Part shown: piece after piece, positions 49,558 to 59,288 of the stretch
How the letters are laid out: each line of letters starts with the position of its first letter
Numbering within the stretch: the first letter of the stretch is position 1
Origin: Duganella guangzhouensis
Lineage (GTDB): Bacteria > Pseudomonadota > Gammaproteobacteria > Burkholderiales > Burkholderiaceae_D
DNA: 64,000 nucleotides
Reading direction: 5' to 3'
NCBI RefSeq assembly: GCF_009674535.1
Contig: NZ_WKJK01000008.1
Coordinates: forward strand, 62,001 to 126,000
The notes under the pieces: generated by a model
Databases searched by the model: none
What the model saw: only the letters and a program-made list of their open reading frames with translations
What the model was told of the DNA's origin: nothing
Position numbers and translations under genes: made by a program

Positions 49558-50144
49558 ACCACATCTTCATCCGCGTGCCGCGTGGCGGCGAAGCGGAAGC
49601 CACCGCCTTGCGCGCGTTCGGCCTGACCGAAGGCAGTGGCAACACACATCCAGGCCAGGGCACGGCCAACCGGCGCTTCTTCTTCGCCAATGCCTTCATT
49701 GAATTGCTGTGGATCGAGAATGAGGACGAAGTGGCCAGCCCGGTAACAGCGCCGACGCGGCTGCGCGAACGGCTGTCCGGCGACGCGAACGTATCGCCAT
49801 TCGGCATCTGCTACCGCCCCTCGGCGGACCAAAGCGCGGCGACATTTGCGACCTTCGCCTACACCCCATCCTATCTGCCGCCAGGCATGAGCATCGACAT
49901 CGCCAGCGACACGCCGCTGTCCGAACCGATGTGGTTCTTCTTCCAGCCCGCCACCGCGCCAGAAAGCTGGGACGGCACACGCCAACAACCGCTGCAGCAC
50001 ACCATCGGGCTGCAGCGCATCACCGACATCGCGTACACGACCGGCGACGGCCACCTGCTGGAAATCACCTTCGACAATGCCGCCCAAGGCTTGCAAAAAG
50101 ACTTTCGCCCCACTCTGCCCTTAATTTTCAGGTATTCGGAATAA
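49548..50144 (+). CDS. VOC-superfamily protein (glyoxalase-like domain)
   Basis: A 198-residue protein opening with IDHIFIRVPRGG, the first strand of a glyoxalase-like domain, followed by FFFANAFIELLWIENEDE, where the ELLW glutamate can be a metal ligand, and a second half with HLLEITFDNA. It is of the larger PF13468-like type rather than the 140-residue PhnB form seen at 4980. Substrate unknown. It overlaps the methyltransferase gene by ten bases and precedes an aminoglycoside phosphotransferase-like gene by 11 bases, so they may be cotranscribed. Confidence 0.78.
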   Translation: MQIDHIFIRVPRGGEAEATALRAFGLTEGSGNTHPGQGTANRRFFFANAFIELLWIENEDEVASPVTAPTRLRERLSGDANVSPFGICYRPSADQSAATFATFAYTPSYLPPGMSIDIASDTPLSEPMWFFFQPATAPESWDGTRQQPLQHTIGLQRITDIAYTTGDGHLLEITFDNAAQGLQKDFRPTLPLIFRYSE

Positions 50145-50155
50145 GGTCGACATCT

Positions 50156-50911
50156 ATGCATCTGACCATCGCTCAGTTCATTAACGGCGCGGTTCTGCAA
50201 CGCGACGAGGTGGGCGAGTCGCCTTGTGAGGTGCACAGCTTCTATCGTGGGGAGGAACTTTATTTTCTGAAGACGTCGCCGGCGATCTACCAGGCCACCA
50301 CGTACAGTGTGTTGCGCGAGGCGGCGGTGTTGCGGTGGTTGGCCGGTAAGGTGAATGTGCCGGAGGTGGTGCTGACGGCGCAGGATGCACAAGGCGAGTA
50401 TATGATTACCCGCGCCGTGCCCGGTGTGCCGCTGGCCGAGCGCATCGGGGATGCACCGGCGCTGTTCGCGCAAGCGCTGCGGCAGATGCAGTCGATCGAC
50501 ATTGCCGACTGTCCTTTCGATTCCAGCGCGGCGATGCGGCTACGCGAACTGGAATTCCTGCTCAACGAAGGACTGATCGACGAGGACTACGATTTGTCCG
50601 ACTGGCCGGGCCTACATACGCCGCAGGATCTGCTGGCGCACCTGCACGCCACCATGCCAGACGAAGATCTGGTGTTCTCACACGGCGATCTGGGCGACAG
50701 CAATATCTTCGTCACCGATACGGACGAACTCTACTTCATCGACCTCGGCCGAGGCGGCAAAGCCGACCGCTGGCTGGACATTGCCTTCATCCACCGCAAC
50801 CTGCGCGAAGAAGTCAACGACGCCACCGCAGCCCGCTTCCTCGCCGCCCTCGGCCAGCCAGACGCCGCCGCAAAACGCCGCTTCTTCGAACAACTGGACG
50901 AGCTGTTCTGA
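50156..50911 (+). CDS. APH(3')-like phosphotransferase
   Basis: A 251-residue kinase of the aminoglycoside 3'-phosphotransferase fold. ATP-binding lysine is Lys40 (YFLKTSP), the catalytic loop is HGDLGDSNIF with Asp178 and Asn183, and FIDLGRGGKADRWLDIA follows with metal-binding Asp196. The last motif closely follows the APH(3') form (IDCGRLGVADRYQDIA), so this is nearer to true APH(3') enzymes than to most choline kinase-like proteins. Chromosomal relatives are common in environmental bacteria, and the natural substrate is uncertain. ATG 50156 is chosen; the longer frame reads into the VOC gene. Confidence 0.85.
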   Translation: MHLTIAQFINGAVLQRDEVGESPCEVHSFYRGEELYFLKTSPAIYQATTYSVLREAAVLRWLAGKVNVPEVVLTAQDAQGEYMITRAVPGVPLAERIGDAPALFAQALRQMQSIDIADCPFDSSAAMRLRELEFLLNEGLIDEDYDLSDWPGLHTPQDLLAHLHATMPDEDLVFSHGDLGDSNIFVTDTDELYFIDLGRGGKADRWLDIAFIHRNLREEVNDATAARFLAALGQPDAAAKRRFFEQLDELF

Positions 50912-51061
50912 ACGCTCCGACATCAACCTCCCTCCAAAGTCCTGCAACATCATCAAACTTGCACGTAACTCATCATTGCCTTAGAATTCAACACTGTTGC
51001 CTACACGTTGACGCCCTGACCGGCGCGCCATCTCCCCATGCAAGCTTCCTTACGGTGACCC

Positions 51062-52351
51062 TTGGATACCGTGCCTCTTTGGGTGCAATTTCTTGCACTC
51101 GCATTCCTGATCCTGTGTTCGGCCTTCTTCGCGATGGCGGAAACCGCGCTGATGGCGGCCAACCGCTACCGCCTGCGCCATGAAGCCAAACGCGGCAGCC
51201 GCCGCGCCATCACCACGCTGTGGCTGCTGGACCGCACCGACAAACTGCTGTCGCTGGTGCTGATCGCCAACACCCTGTTCAACGCCGCCGCCACCGCGCT
51301 GGTCACCTCGATCGCGATCCAGAGCTTCGGCCACGACGACAACGTCATCACCATTTCCACCGGCGCGGTGGCCTTCCTGCTGATCGTGTTCGCCGAGATT
51401 TCTCCGAAAGTGATCGGCGCCACCTTCCCGGAAAAAATCGCGCTGCCGACCAGCATGGTGCTGAAGCCGCTGATGGCGGCCGCCAAGCCGATGATCTGGT
51501 TCGTCAACCTGTTCGTGTCGATGCTGCTGAAGCTGTTCGGCATCAAGGCCGGCGCGCACGCGCGCGACTCGCGCCTGTCGCCGGAAGAGCTGCGCTCGAT
51601 CGTGCTGGAAGGCGGCAACTTCATCCCGCAAAAACACAAGAGTATCCTGCTCAACCTGTTCGACCTGGAAACCATTTCAGTCGAAGACATCATGACCCCG
51701 CGCGCGCAAGTCGAAGCGCTGGACCTGGAAATGTCGGTGGAAGAAATCATGCGCGAGCTGACCACCTGCTACCACAACAAGCTGCCAGTCTACGAAGGCG
51801 AGATCAACCGCATCGTCGGCATCCTGCACGTGCGCAAAGCCGTCGCATTGCTCAATCAGGAAGACGACATCAGCCACGACGACCTGCGCGCGATGCTGAC
51901 CACGCCCTACTTCATCCCGCAGGACACCCGCTTGTTCACCCAGCTGCAGTACTTCCAGGAGAACAAGGAACGGCTCGGCATCATCGTCGACGAATACGGC
52001 GAGGTGCAAGGTCTGGTCACGCTGGACGACATCATCGAAGAAATGATCGGTGAATTCACCACCTCCACCCCGAGCGCCGCCAAGGCCGATAGCTTTGGCT
52101 GGGACGCCAACGGCGAATGCCTGCTGGACGGCACCACGCCGCTGCGCGACGTCAACAAGCGCCTCGGTCTCAACTTCCCGCTCGACGGTCCCAAGACCTT
52201 GAACGGCATGCTGCTGGAAGAGTTGCAAGAAATTCCAGACGCGCCGATCAGCCTGAAAGTCGGCCAGTGCATCATCGAAGTGGTGCAGGTGCACGACCAG
52301 GCCATCAAAGTCGTTAAATTGCGACGCACCGGCGCCAAAACCACCCCGTAA
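51062..52351 (+). CDS. CorC/HlyC-family membrane protein (DUF21, CBS pair)
   Basis: A 429-residue protein. DUF21 membrane domain about residues 1-190 (FLILCSAFFAMAETALMAAN at start; LLIVFAEISPKVIGATFPEK), then two CBS domains (about 205-335; EDIMTPRAQVEALD and TLDDIIEEMIGEF), then a CorC-type C-terminal domain (about 345-425). Relatives export magnesium or cobalt (CNNM/CorC) or were called hemolysins. The start is TTG 51062 or GTG 51071; a GGTGA site lies just upstream. It lies upstream of pilB as in many related genomes, but has a 123-base gap to it. Confidence 0.9.
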   Translation: MDTVPLWVQFLALAFLILCSAFFAMAETALMAANRYRLRHEAKRGSRRAITTLWLLDRTDKLLSLVLIANTLFNAAATALVTSIAIQSFGHDDNVITISTGAVAFLLIVFAEISPKVIGATFPEKIALPTSMVLKPLMAAAKPMIWFVNLFVSMLLKLFGIKAGAHARDSRLSPEELRSIVLEGGNFIPQKHKSILLNLFDLETISVEDIMTPRAQVEALDLEMSVEEIMRELTTCYHNKLPVYEGEINRIVGILHVRKAVALLNQEDDISHDDLRAMLTTPYFIPQDTRLFTQLQYFQENKERLGIIVDEYGEVQGLVTLDDIIEEMIGEFTTSTPSAAKADSFGWDANGECLLDGTTPLRDVNKRLGLNFPLDGPKTLNGMLLEELQEIPDAPISLKVGQCIIEVVQVHDQAIKVVKLRRTGAKTTP

Positions 52352-52415
52352 AGCCACGCAAACGCGTGGGCGGGCGCAACAGAGCGGAGTACAATCGTTG
52401 CGCGGGCTTTACAAA

Positions 52416-52437
52416 AATGATGCCTAAGAGCATCATT
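52416..52437 (+). other. Short perfect stem-loop upstream of pilB
   Basis: AATGATGC and GCATCATT are perfect eight-base arms with a six-base loop, 38 bases before the pilB start. No T-run follows. It could be a leader hairpin or a weak terminator after the CorC-like gene. Confidence 0.3.
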
Positions 52438-52474
52438 GTGTAATCCGCCCTCACCCAACCTGACCAACGCTCTT

Positions 52475-54208
52475 ATGGCAGCTGTCCTTCCGAACGCCGT
52501 GCCAGGCGCCCCCATACCGGGGCTGGCGCGAGCTTTGATGCAAGCCGGACGGCTGTCCGCGGCCCAGGCCGAGAGCTTGCAAAAAAAGTCAGTAGCGGAA
52601 AAACAAGCCTTCATTGATGTGCTGCTGTCCAGCGGCACCATCGAATCCAAAGCGCTGGCGGCGTTCTGCTCCGAAACCTTCGCCTACCCGCTGATGGACT
52701 TGAACGCGCTCAGCATGGAAGCGCTGCCCGCCAAAGTCATCGACAACCGCTTGATGCAGACCCAGCGCGTAGTGGCGCTGTCCAAACGCGGCAACAAGAT
52801 GTCGGTGGCGATTTCCGACCCGACCAATATCCAGGCGCTGGACCAGATCAAGTTCCAGACCGAGTCCACGGTGGAACCGGTGATCGTCGCCCACGACGCC
52901 CTGCTGCAACTGCTGGCGCGCATCAACAAGAGCAGCGAACAGACCATTGCCGACCTGGCCGGTGATGAAAACGAAATCCAGTTCGCCGAGGAAGAGGACG
53001 CGCCGGCCACCCAGGCCGCCGCCGACGCCGCCAACGAGGTCGAGGACGCACCGGTAGTACGCTTCCTCAACAAGATGCTGATGGACGCGGTCAACCTGGG
53101 CGCCTCCGACTTGCACTTCGAACCGTTTGAAAAGTTTTACCGCATCCGCTTCCGCGTCGACGGCGTGCTGATCGAACATGCCCAGCCGCCGATCTCGATC
53201 AAGGAAAAGCTGGTGTCGCGCATCAAGGTGCTGGCCAAGCTGGACATCTCGGAAAAGCGCGTGCCGCAAGACGGCCGCATGCGCCTGATCGTCTCGCCCA
53301 CCAAGACCATCGACCTGCGGATCTCGACGCTGCCAACGCTGTTCGGTGAAAAGACCGTGATGCGGATTCTGGACGCGACGCAGGCCCAGATGGGCATCGA
53401 CTCGCTGGGCTACGACCCGGACCAGAAGGAACTGCTGCTGGACGCCATCCAGCGTCCCTACGGCATGGTGCTGGTGACCGGCCCCACCGGTTCCGGTAAA
53501 ACGGTGTCGCTGTACACCTGCCTCAACATCCTGAACAAGCCCGGCATCAACATCTCCACCGCCGAAGATCCGGCCGAGATCAACCTGCCCGGCGTGAACC
53601 AGGTCAACGTCAACGACAAGGCCGGGCTGACCTTCCCGGTGGCGCTGAAATCGTTCCTGCGGCAAGACCCGGACATCATCATGGTCGGTGAGATCCGCGA
53701 CCTGGAAACCGCCGACATCGCCATCAAGGCGGCGCAGACCGGGCACATGGTGTTCTCCACGCTGCACACCAACGACGCGCCGTCGACGCTGACGCGGCTG
53801 ATGAATATGGGCGTGCTGCCGTTCAACATCGCCTCGTCGGTGATCCTGATCACCGCGCAGCGGCTGGCGCGCCGGCTGTGCAACTGCAAACAGCCGGTCG
53901 ACATCGCGCCCGAACTGCTGGTCAAGGCCGGCTTCAAGCCCGAGGATGTCGACGGCACTTGGAAACCCTACGGCCCGGTCGGCTGTGAGCGCTGCAATGG
54001 CGGCGGTTACAAAGGCCGGGTCGGCATCTACCAGATCATGCCGATCACGCCCGCGATCGAAGCCCTGATTCTGGCCAACGGCAACGCGATGCAAATCGCC
54101 GCCCAGTCCGAGGCGGAAGGCGTGAAGTCGCTGCGTCAGTCCGGCCTGGTCAAGGTCCGCGCCGGCCTGACCAGCCTGGAAGAAGTGCTCGGCTGCACCA
54201 ACGAATAA
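52475..54208 (+). CDS. pilB: Type IV pilus assembly ATPase PilB
   Basis: A 577-residue GspE/PilB ATPase that drives pilus extension. The N-terminal MshEN-type domain (about 10-150) is followed by the ATPase core with Walker A GPTGSGKT at residues 336-343, Asp box TAEDPAEINLPGVNQ, Walker B IIMVGEIRD and a zinc site made of CNCKQP and CERCNGGG near 470-515. ATG 52475 is favoured as homologous sequence starts there. It is followed by pilC after 15 bases and should act with it in the inner membrane assembly platform. Confidence 0.96.
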   Translation: MAAVLPNAVPGAPIPGLARALMQAGRLSAAQAESLQKKSVAEKQAFIDVLLSSGTIESKALAAFCSETFAYPLMDLNALSMEALPAKVIDNRLMQTQRVVALSKRGNKMSVAISDPTNIQALDQIKFQTESTVEPVIVAHDALLQLLARINKSSEQTIADLAGDENEIQFAEEEDAPATQAAADAANEVEDAPVVRFLNKMLMDAVNLGASDLHFEPFEKFYRIRFRVDGVLIEHAQPPISIKEKLVSRIKVLAKLDISEKRVPQDGRMRLIVSPTKTIDLRISTLPTLFGEKTVMRILDATQAQMGIDSLGYDPDQKELLLDAIQRPYGMVLVTGPTGSGKTVSLYTCLNILNKPGINISTAEDPAEINLPGVNQVNVNDKAGLTFPVALKSFLRQDPDIIMVGEIRDLETADIAIKAAQTGHMVFSTLHTNDAPSTLTRLMNMGVLPFNIASSVILITAQRLARRLCNCKQPVDIAPELLVKAGFKPEDVDGTWKPYGPVGCERCNGGGYKGRVGIYQIMPITPAIEALILANGNAMQIAAQSEAEGVKSLRQSGLVKVRAGLTSLEEVLGCTNE

Positions 54209-54223
54209 CAGGAAAAACAGATC

Positions 54224-55438
54224 ATGGCGACATCGGGCAACCAGATCAAGGAATCAGTCTTCGCCTGGGAAGGCAAGGACAAGACCGGCAAAACCGTGCG
54301 CGGCGAATTGCGCGCCGGCGGCGAGGCGGTGGTCAACGTCACCCTGCGCCGCCAGGGCATCATGGTCACCAAGGTCAAGAAGAAAGCCTACCGCGCCGGC
54401 AAGAAAGTCAGCGACAAAGACATCACCCTGTTCACCCGCCAGTTGGCCACCATGATGAAGGCCGGCGTGCCGCTGCTGCAGGCGTTCGACATCGTCGGCA
54501 AGGGCCACGCCAATCCGTCGGTGTCCAAACTGGTGATGGACCTGCGCGCCGACATCGAGACCGGCACCAGCCTGAATCAGGCGTTCCGCAAATTCCCGCT
54601 CTACTTCGACCCGCTGTTCTGCAACCTGGTCGGCGCCGGCGAGCAGGCCGGTATCCTGGAAGACCTGCTGACCCGGCTCGCGATCTACAAGGAAAAAACC
54701 CTGGCCATCAAGGCCAAGATCAAATCGGCGCTGACCTATCCGGTGTCGATTCTGGCGGTGGCCTTCCTGGTTACCGCCGTCATCATGATCTGGGTGGTGC
54801 CGGCCTTCAAGGAAGTGTTCACCAGCTTTGGCGCCAACCTGCCGGCGCCGACGCTGTTCGTGATGGCGCTGTCGGAATTCTTCGTCAAGTGGTGGTACGC
54901 CATCTTCGGTAGCATCATCGCGGCGATCTACTTTTTCTTCCGCGCCTGGCAGCGTTCGGTGCCGATGCAGCGCTTCATGGACCGCACCTTGCTCAAGCTG
55001 CCGGTGTTTGGCGCGGTGATCCGCAAAGCCACCATCGCGCGCTGGACCCGCACCCTGTCCACCATGTTTGCCGCCGGCGTGCCGCTGGTGGAATCGCTGG
55101 ACTCGGTGGGCGGCGCCGCCGGCAACGCCGTGTACCTGGACGCCACGCGCAAGATCCAGACCGAAGTCAGCACCGGCACCAGCCTGACCGTGGCAATGCA
55201 GAACGCCGACGTATTCCCCAATATGGTGACGCAGATGGTCGCCATCGGCGAGGAATCCGGCGCGCTGGACGCCATGCTGGCCAAGGTGGCCGACTTCTAC
55301 GAAGAGGAAGTGGACGAGGCCGTCGCTTCGCTGTCATCGCTGATGGAGCCGGCCATCATGGTCATCCTGGGCGTGCTGATCGGCGGCCTGGTGGTGGCCA
55401 TGTATCTGCCGATCTTCAAACTGGGTTCGGTGGTGTAA
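54224..55438 (+). CDS. pilC: Type IV pilus inner membrane platform protein PilC
   Basis: A 404-residue protein of the GspF/PilC family. It has two repeated T2SF domains (about 65-190 and 270-395), each with a membrane segment; FTRQLATMMKAGVPLLQAF and WTRTLSTMFAAGVPLVESL are the repeated motifs. It organises assembly at the inner membrane with PilB. It follows pilB by 15 bases and precedes, tail to tail, a minus-strand kinase-like gene two bases away. Confidence 0.96.
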   Translation: MATSGNQIKESVFAWEGKDKTGKTVRGELRAGGEAVVNVTLRRQGIMVTKVKKKAYRAGKKVSDKDITLFTRQLATMMKAGVPLLQAFDIVGKGHANPSVSKLVMDLRADIETGTSLNQAFRKFPLYFDPLFCNLVGAGEQAGILEDLLTRLAIYKEKTLAIKAKIKSALTYPVSILAVAFLVTAVIMIWVVPAFKEVFTSFGANLPAPTLFVMALSEFFVKWWYAIFGSIIAAIYFFFRAWQRSVPMQRFMDRTLLKLPVFGAVIRKATIARWTRTLSTMFAAGVPLVESLDSVGGAAGNAVYLDATRKIQTEVSTGTSLTVAMQNADVFPNMVTQMVAIGEESGALDAMLAKVADFYEEEVDEAVASLSSLMEPAIMVILGVLIGGLVVAMYLPIFKLGSVV

Positions 55439-55440
55439 GC

Positions 55441-56208
55441 CTAGTGGGTGCAGCCCAGCCACGCCGCAAAGCGGTGCTGCCAGTCCAGCGGATACGGCGT
55501 CTGGTAGCAGACCGCGCCGGGCACCTTGAGGATGGCCTCGGTGCCCAGTCCCGGCAAGCTCATCACATCGATGGTCGCGCTCAGCCGCGCCGCGCGCGCG
55601 CGCAACTGGTCCAGTGCCGGCGGCGGCGCGCCATCGTCGCCACTGTCGCGCGCGTGCAGTTCCAGAAATGCGCAACCGTACACCAGCTCCAGCGCCACTT
55701 CGCCATCCCGCGCCTGCTGGAACAGGTGCTGCAGCAGCTCGCGCATGATGGCGTAAATCGCCTCGCTGCAATCGCCATGCACCGGCACCGGCCGACCATG
55801 CACCTGCAGCCGGAACACGCGGCCATAGCTGTCCTGCAGCGCCTGCCCGAGCGCGGCCAGGCTCTGGCTCAGATTGTCGCCATACACCAGCGGCATGCGC
55901 AGCGCCAGAATCTGATGGCGGCCCTCGGCCAGCACCTCGTCGGCCTGATCGAGGATGTGTTCAATCGTGACGCGCTCCGGATGGTCGGCCGCCAAACGGT
56001 GGCTGACGCTCTGAAAGCGCAGTATCATGCCCTGCATGCTTTGCAGTAGCGTATCGTGCAGGCTGGTGGCCACACGCTCACGCTCTGCCAGCAAACGCAG
56101 CCGTGCCTCGTAGGCGCGACGCGTGCGGCGTAAGCTGAGCAACCATGCGGCGCCCAGCACCAGGACCATGAGTAATAGCCCGGGCAGCAAAAGATATGGT
56201 GACGGCAA
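55441..56208 (-). CDS. Short, degenerate NarX-type histidine kinase-like protein
   Basis: A 255-residue protein with one N-terminal membrane segment (about 5-25) and a HisKA_3 dimerisation motif ERERVATSLHDTLLQSMQG with likely phosphoacceptor His at about residue 52. It lacks any sensor domain. The ATPase region (about 130-235) has no normal N box or G2 motif; only a weak DSGDDG resembles the G1 box. It may bind or accept phosphate but is unlikely to be a full kinase. It interrupts the run of plus-strand pilus genes, between pilC and pilD, in the opposite direction. No response regulator is adjacent. Confidence 0.75.
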   Translation of the reverse strand: MPSPYLLLPGLLLMVLVLGAAWLLSLRRTRRAYEARLRLLAERERVATSLHDTLLQSMQGMILRFQSVSHRLAADHPERVTIEHILDQADEVLAEGRHQILALRMPLVYGDNLSQSLAALGQALQDSYGRVFRLQVHGRPVPVHGDCSEAIYAIMRELLQHLFQQARDGEVALELVYGCAFLELHARDSGDDGAPPPALDQLRARAARLSATIDVMSLPGLGTEAILKVPGAVCYQTPYPLDWQHRFAAWLGCTH

Positions 56209-56363
56209 GGAATGCTCCGAGCGGAAAAACAGAGATCACACCTTGCCAGCGTTTGCCTGCTTTTCCAATCTCCCCGACGAGAGAGTGCATTCCGAAAAAC
56301 CGTCCGCAAGCGTGTTGTAATGCTTTAATATGGCCCCGTGACAATTAACGTACTTTGACGCCC

Positions 56364-57245
56364 ATGCTGCAATCCACCCTGTTGTTCGCCCCCGCCGGCG
56401 ACCTCGCCATCAGCCTCATCGCCGCCGTGTTCGGCCTGCTGTTCGGCAGCTTCCTCAACGTGGTCATCCACCGGCTGCCGATCATGATGCAGCGCGAATG
56501 GGACAACGACTTTGCCGAAGCCTCCGACAAACCGCCGGTGCACACCACCCGCTACAACCTGGTGGTGCCGCGCTCGGCCTGCCCGCACTGCCAGCATCAG
56601 ATCACCGCGATGGAAAACATCCCGGTCATCAGCTGGCTCGCGCTGCGCGGCAAATGCAGCAACTGCAAGGCGCCGATCTCGCCGCGCTATCCGCTGGTGG
56701 AGCTGCTGACCGCCGGCCTGTCGGCACTGGTGGTGTGGCAGCTGGGCAGCGGCTGGGCCGGCCTGGCCGGGCTGTTCCTGCTGTACATGCTGATCGCGCT
56801 GACCTTCATCGACTTCGATACCCAATTGCTGCCGGACGACCTGACCTATCCGCTGATCTGGGCCGGCCTGCTGGTCAACCTGAACGGCACCTACACCTCG
56901 CTGCACAGCGCGGTGATCGGCGCCGCCGCCGGCTATCTGGTGCTGTGGTCGATCTATTGGCTGTACAAGCTGACCCGCAAGCGCGAAGGCATGGGTTATG
57001 GCGACTTCATGCTGCTGGCCGCGCTGGGCGCGTGGATGGGCTGGACCATGCTGCCGGCCATTATCCTGATGTCGAGCGTGGTGGGCGCCGTGGTCGGCAT
57101 CGTGCTGATGATTATTAACCGCCGTGGCTTCGACCTGCAGATTCCGTTCGGCCCTTATCTGGCGGCGGCCGGCCTGATCTGCTTCCTGTACCGCGAGCAG
57201 CTGCAAACCATCAGCGGCGTGCTGTATCCCTTCCTGAATCCGTGA
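56364..57245 (+). CDS. pilD: Prepilin peptidase PilD
   Basis: A 293-residue inner membrane enzyme that cleaves and N-methylates prepilins. The cytoplasmic loop holds two CxxC pairs (CPHCQ and CSNCK near 73 and 98). The aspartate catalytic motifs are [16 protein letters not shown] near 150 and the GxGD motif in [10 protein letters not shown] near 212. About eight membrane segments. A TTG nine bases earlier is possible as start; ATG 56364 is chosen. Its stop overlaps the coaE start by one base (TGATG). Confidence 0.95.
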   Translation: MLQSTLLFAPAGDLAISLIAAVFGLLFGSFLNVVIHRLPIMMQREWDNDFAEASDKPPVHTTRYNLVVPRSACPHCQHQITAMENIPVISWLALRGKCSNCKAPISPRYPLVELLTAGLSALVVWQLGSGWAGLAGLFLLYMLIALTFIDFDTQLLPDDLTYPLIWAGLLVNLNGTYTSLHSAVIGAAAGYLVLWSIYWLYKLTRKREGMGYGDFMLLAALGAWMGWTMLPAIILMSSVVGAVVGIVLMIINRRGFDLQIPFGPYLAAAGLICFLYREQLQTISGVLYPFLNP

Positions 57246-57883
57246 TGACGCAGCTGCCTTTCTCGGTCGGCCTGACCGGCGGCATCGGCAGCGGCAAGAG
57301 CACCGTGGCGGACATGTTTGCCGCGCGCGGCGCCAGCATCGTCGACACCGACCTGATCGCCCACAGCATGACCGCGCCCAATGGCCCGGCCATGCCGGCC
57401 ATCATCGCCGAATTCGGCGCCGAGTTTGCCGACGCCAGCGGCGCCATGGACCGCGCCCGCATGCGCGCGCTGGTGTTCAGCGACGCCGGCGCCAAGGCGC
57501 GGCTGGAAGCCATTCTGCATCCGCGCATCCGCGACGCCGCGCTGGCCGCCGGCGCCGCCGCCACCGGCAGCTATGTGATCTACGCGGTGCCGCTGCTGAT
57601 CGAATCGGGAACGTGGCGTGCACGGGTCACGCGCCTGTTGGCGGTAGACTGTCCGGAGCAAGTGCAAATCGCGCGCGTGATGGCGCGTAACAATCTGCCG
57701 GAAACGCAGGTGCGCGCCATCATGGCGGCCCAGGTGAGCCGGGCCGAACGGCTGGCGGCGGCGGATGATGTCATTGTCAATAATGCAGGATTGGAGGCAC
57801 TGGAACCGCAAATCGAGCGTTTGCATCAGTTATATCTGGCATTTTCACGCGGAACAGCAATAATGCCTACGCAACGTTTGTAA
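57245..57883 (+). CDS. coaE: Dephospho-CoA kinase
   Basis: A 212-residue kinase for the last step of coenzyme A synthesis. The P-loop [12 protein letters not shown] starts at residue 9, DTDLIAH follows near 38, and [19 protein letters not shown] and [17 protein letters not shown] are typical late motifs. The pilD-coaE-zapD-yacG order is usual in betaproteobacteria. The ATG shares its first base with the pilD stop codon. Confidence 0.95.
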   Translation: MTQLPFSVGLTGGIGSGKSTVADMFAARGASIVDTDLIAHSMTAPNGPAMPAIIAEFGAEFADASGAMDRARMRALVFSDAGAKARLEAILHPRIRDAALAAGAAATGSYVIYAVPLLIESGTWRARVTRLLAVDCPEQVQIARVMARNNLPETQVRAIMAAQVSRAERLAAADDVIVNNAGLEALEPQIERLHQLYLAFSRGTAIMPTQRL

Positions 57884-57951
57884 TTTTGCTTCGCTTGCTT
57901 CAAAATCACGAGAATTCTTTGCTGCAGGTCCATCTATAGAGGGATGTTATT

Positions 57952-58707
57952 TTGATCGTCTACGAATATCCTTTCAACGAGCGCATCCGCACGTTGCTGC
58001 GCCTGGAGGATTTGTACGAGAAATTCAAGTTCTTTGTGCATCAAGAACATCCGATGCAGCACCATGTTGCGCTGGCCACCATCTTCGACATGCTGGAAGT
58101 AGCCGGCCGCGCCGATCTGAAATCCGACCTGCTGCAAGAGCTGGAACGCCAGCGCCAGACACTGCTCAGCTACCGCATGAATCCCAACGTCGCGCCGGAC
58201 ATGCTGGACGCCATCCTGGCCGAAGTGGACGGCGTCAGCGGCGCGCTGGTCGCGGCCCAGGGCAAGACCGGCCAGAACGTGCGCGACAACGAATGGCTAA
58301 TGAGCATCCGCGGCCGCACCATCATCCCCGGCGGCGCCTGCGAATTCGACCTGCCGTCCTACTACGCCTGGCAGCAGCGGCCGGCCGAGGCGCGCTTCAA
58401 CGACATCATCACCTGGTTCACGCCGCTAGCGCCGTTGTTCGACGCGCTGGCTTTGGTATTGCGCCTGCTGCGCGACTCCGGCGGCCCGGTCAAGATGATC
58501 GCCACCGCCGGCAGCTATCAGCAAATGTTGCAGGGCAAGGTGTACCAGATGCTGCGCCTGACGCTGGATGAATCGCAGGGCGCGATTCCAGAAATCTCCG
58601 CCAACAAGTACATGCTGTGGGTGCGCTTCACCTCGCAAGGCGGCGACCTGAAACCCAAGCCTTTGGAAGATGATGTACCATTCGAGCTCACGCTCTGTAA
58701 CTTCTGA
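57952..58707 (+). CDS. zapD: Cell division protein ZapD
   Basis: A 251-residue cytosolic protein of the ZapD (YacF, DUF1342) family, which bundles FtsZ at midcell. [19 protein letters not shown] at the start, [21 protein letters not shown] near 27 and [17 protein letters not shown] near 220 are family signatures. No ATG fits; the TTG at 57952 is used, with a GAGGGA site about eight bases upstream. It follows coaE by 68 bases and precedes yacG. Confidence 0.95.
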   Translation: MIVYEYPFNERIRTLLRLEDLYEKFKFFVHQEHPMQHHVALATIFDMLEVAGRADLKSDLLQELERQRQTLLSYRMNPNVAPDMLDAILAEVDGVSGALVAAQGKTGQNVRDNEWLMSIRGRTIIPGGACEFDLPSYYAWQQRPAEARFNDIITWFTPLAPLFDALALVLRLLRDSGGPVKMIATAGSYQQMLQGKVYQMLRLTLDESQGAIPEISANKYMLWVRFTSQGGDLKPKPLEDDVPFELTLCNF

Positions 58708-58715
58708 AGAAATAA

Positions 58716-58889
58716 ATGGCTACTGTTGTTGAATGCCCGACTTGCTCCGCGAAAGTGGAGTGGAAGCCGGAAAACAAATTCCGCCCGTTCTGCTCGGAAC
58801 GCTGCAAAAAAATCGACCTCGGCGCCTGGGCCGAGGAAAAATACGTCATCCCCGCCGCGCCGCCCAAAGACCCTAACGACGAGGAGTGA
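58716..58889 (+). CDS. yacG: DNA gyrase inhibitor YacG
   Basis: A 57-residue zinc-ribbon protein. Zinc ligands are Cys7 and Cys10 (CPTC) and Cys26 and Cys30 (CSERC), with [16 protein letters not shown] following as in E. coli YacG, which binds GyrB and inhibits gyrase. It starts eight bases after the zapD stop, and ends three bases before the convergent mutT-like stop. Confidence 0.93.
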   Translation: MATVVECPTCSAKVEWKPENKFRPFCSERCKKIDLGAWAEEKYVIPAAPPKDPNDEE

Positions 58890-58892
58890 TCG

Positions 58893-59288
58893 TCAGCCGT
58901 AACGCACCTGCTCCAGCCACTCCAGCAATGGAATCGTGGCTGGCAACAGCGGCTCCACACCCACCGTCCCCTGCCAGGCGAACGCCTGCCCTTCCAGGCT
59001 TTGCGGCTCCCCCGACCAGTCGCGGCTGATGAAGAAATGCAGCCGCACATGCGCATGCGGATACACATACTCAACGCCACACCACTCCTCGGCGCTGTGA
59101 ATGCGCAGCCCCAGCTCCTCCACGAACTCGCGCTTCAAAGCTTCCAGGATAGTCTCGCCCGGATCGACCTTCCCGCCCGGGAATTCCCAGTAACCTTCAT
59201 ACGGCTTGCCAGCCGGACGCTGGCCCAGCAGCAGGTCGCCATTCGGCTTGATCAGCACGCCGACAGCGACATCAACAGGTTTGCTCAT
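58893..59288 (-). CDS. NUDIX hydrolase, MutT-like
   Basis: A 131-residue NUDIX protein with a complete box: GGKVDPGETILEALKREFVE, then ELGL, preceded by YWEFPGG. It resembles MutT (8-oxo-dGTPase) in size and layout and is regularly found beside yacG or DUF815 genes in this order. The substrate remains to be shown. The ATG overlaps the stop of the DUF815 gene by four bases (ATGA). The longer frame upstream only reads that gene in another frame. Confidence 0.92.
   Translation of the reverse strand: MSKPVDVAVGVLIKPNGDLLLGQRPAGKPYEGYWEFPGGKVDPGETILEALKREFVEELGLRIHSAEEWCGVEYVYPHAHVRLHFFISRDWSGEPQSLEGQAFAWQGTVGVEPLLPATIPLLEWLEQVRYG

Noticed and set aside
50156..50911. Acquired antibiotic resistance gene on a mobile element
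   Set aside because: No insertion sequence, integron or base composition change around it; it looks native.
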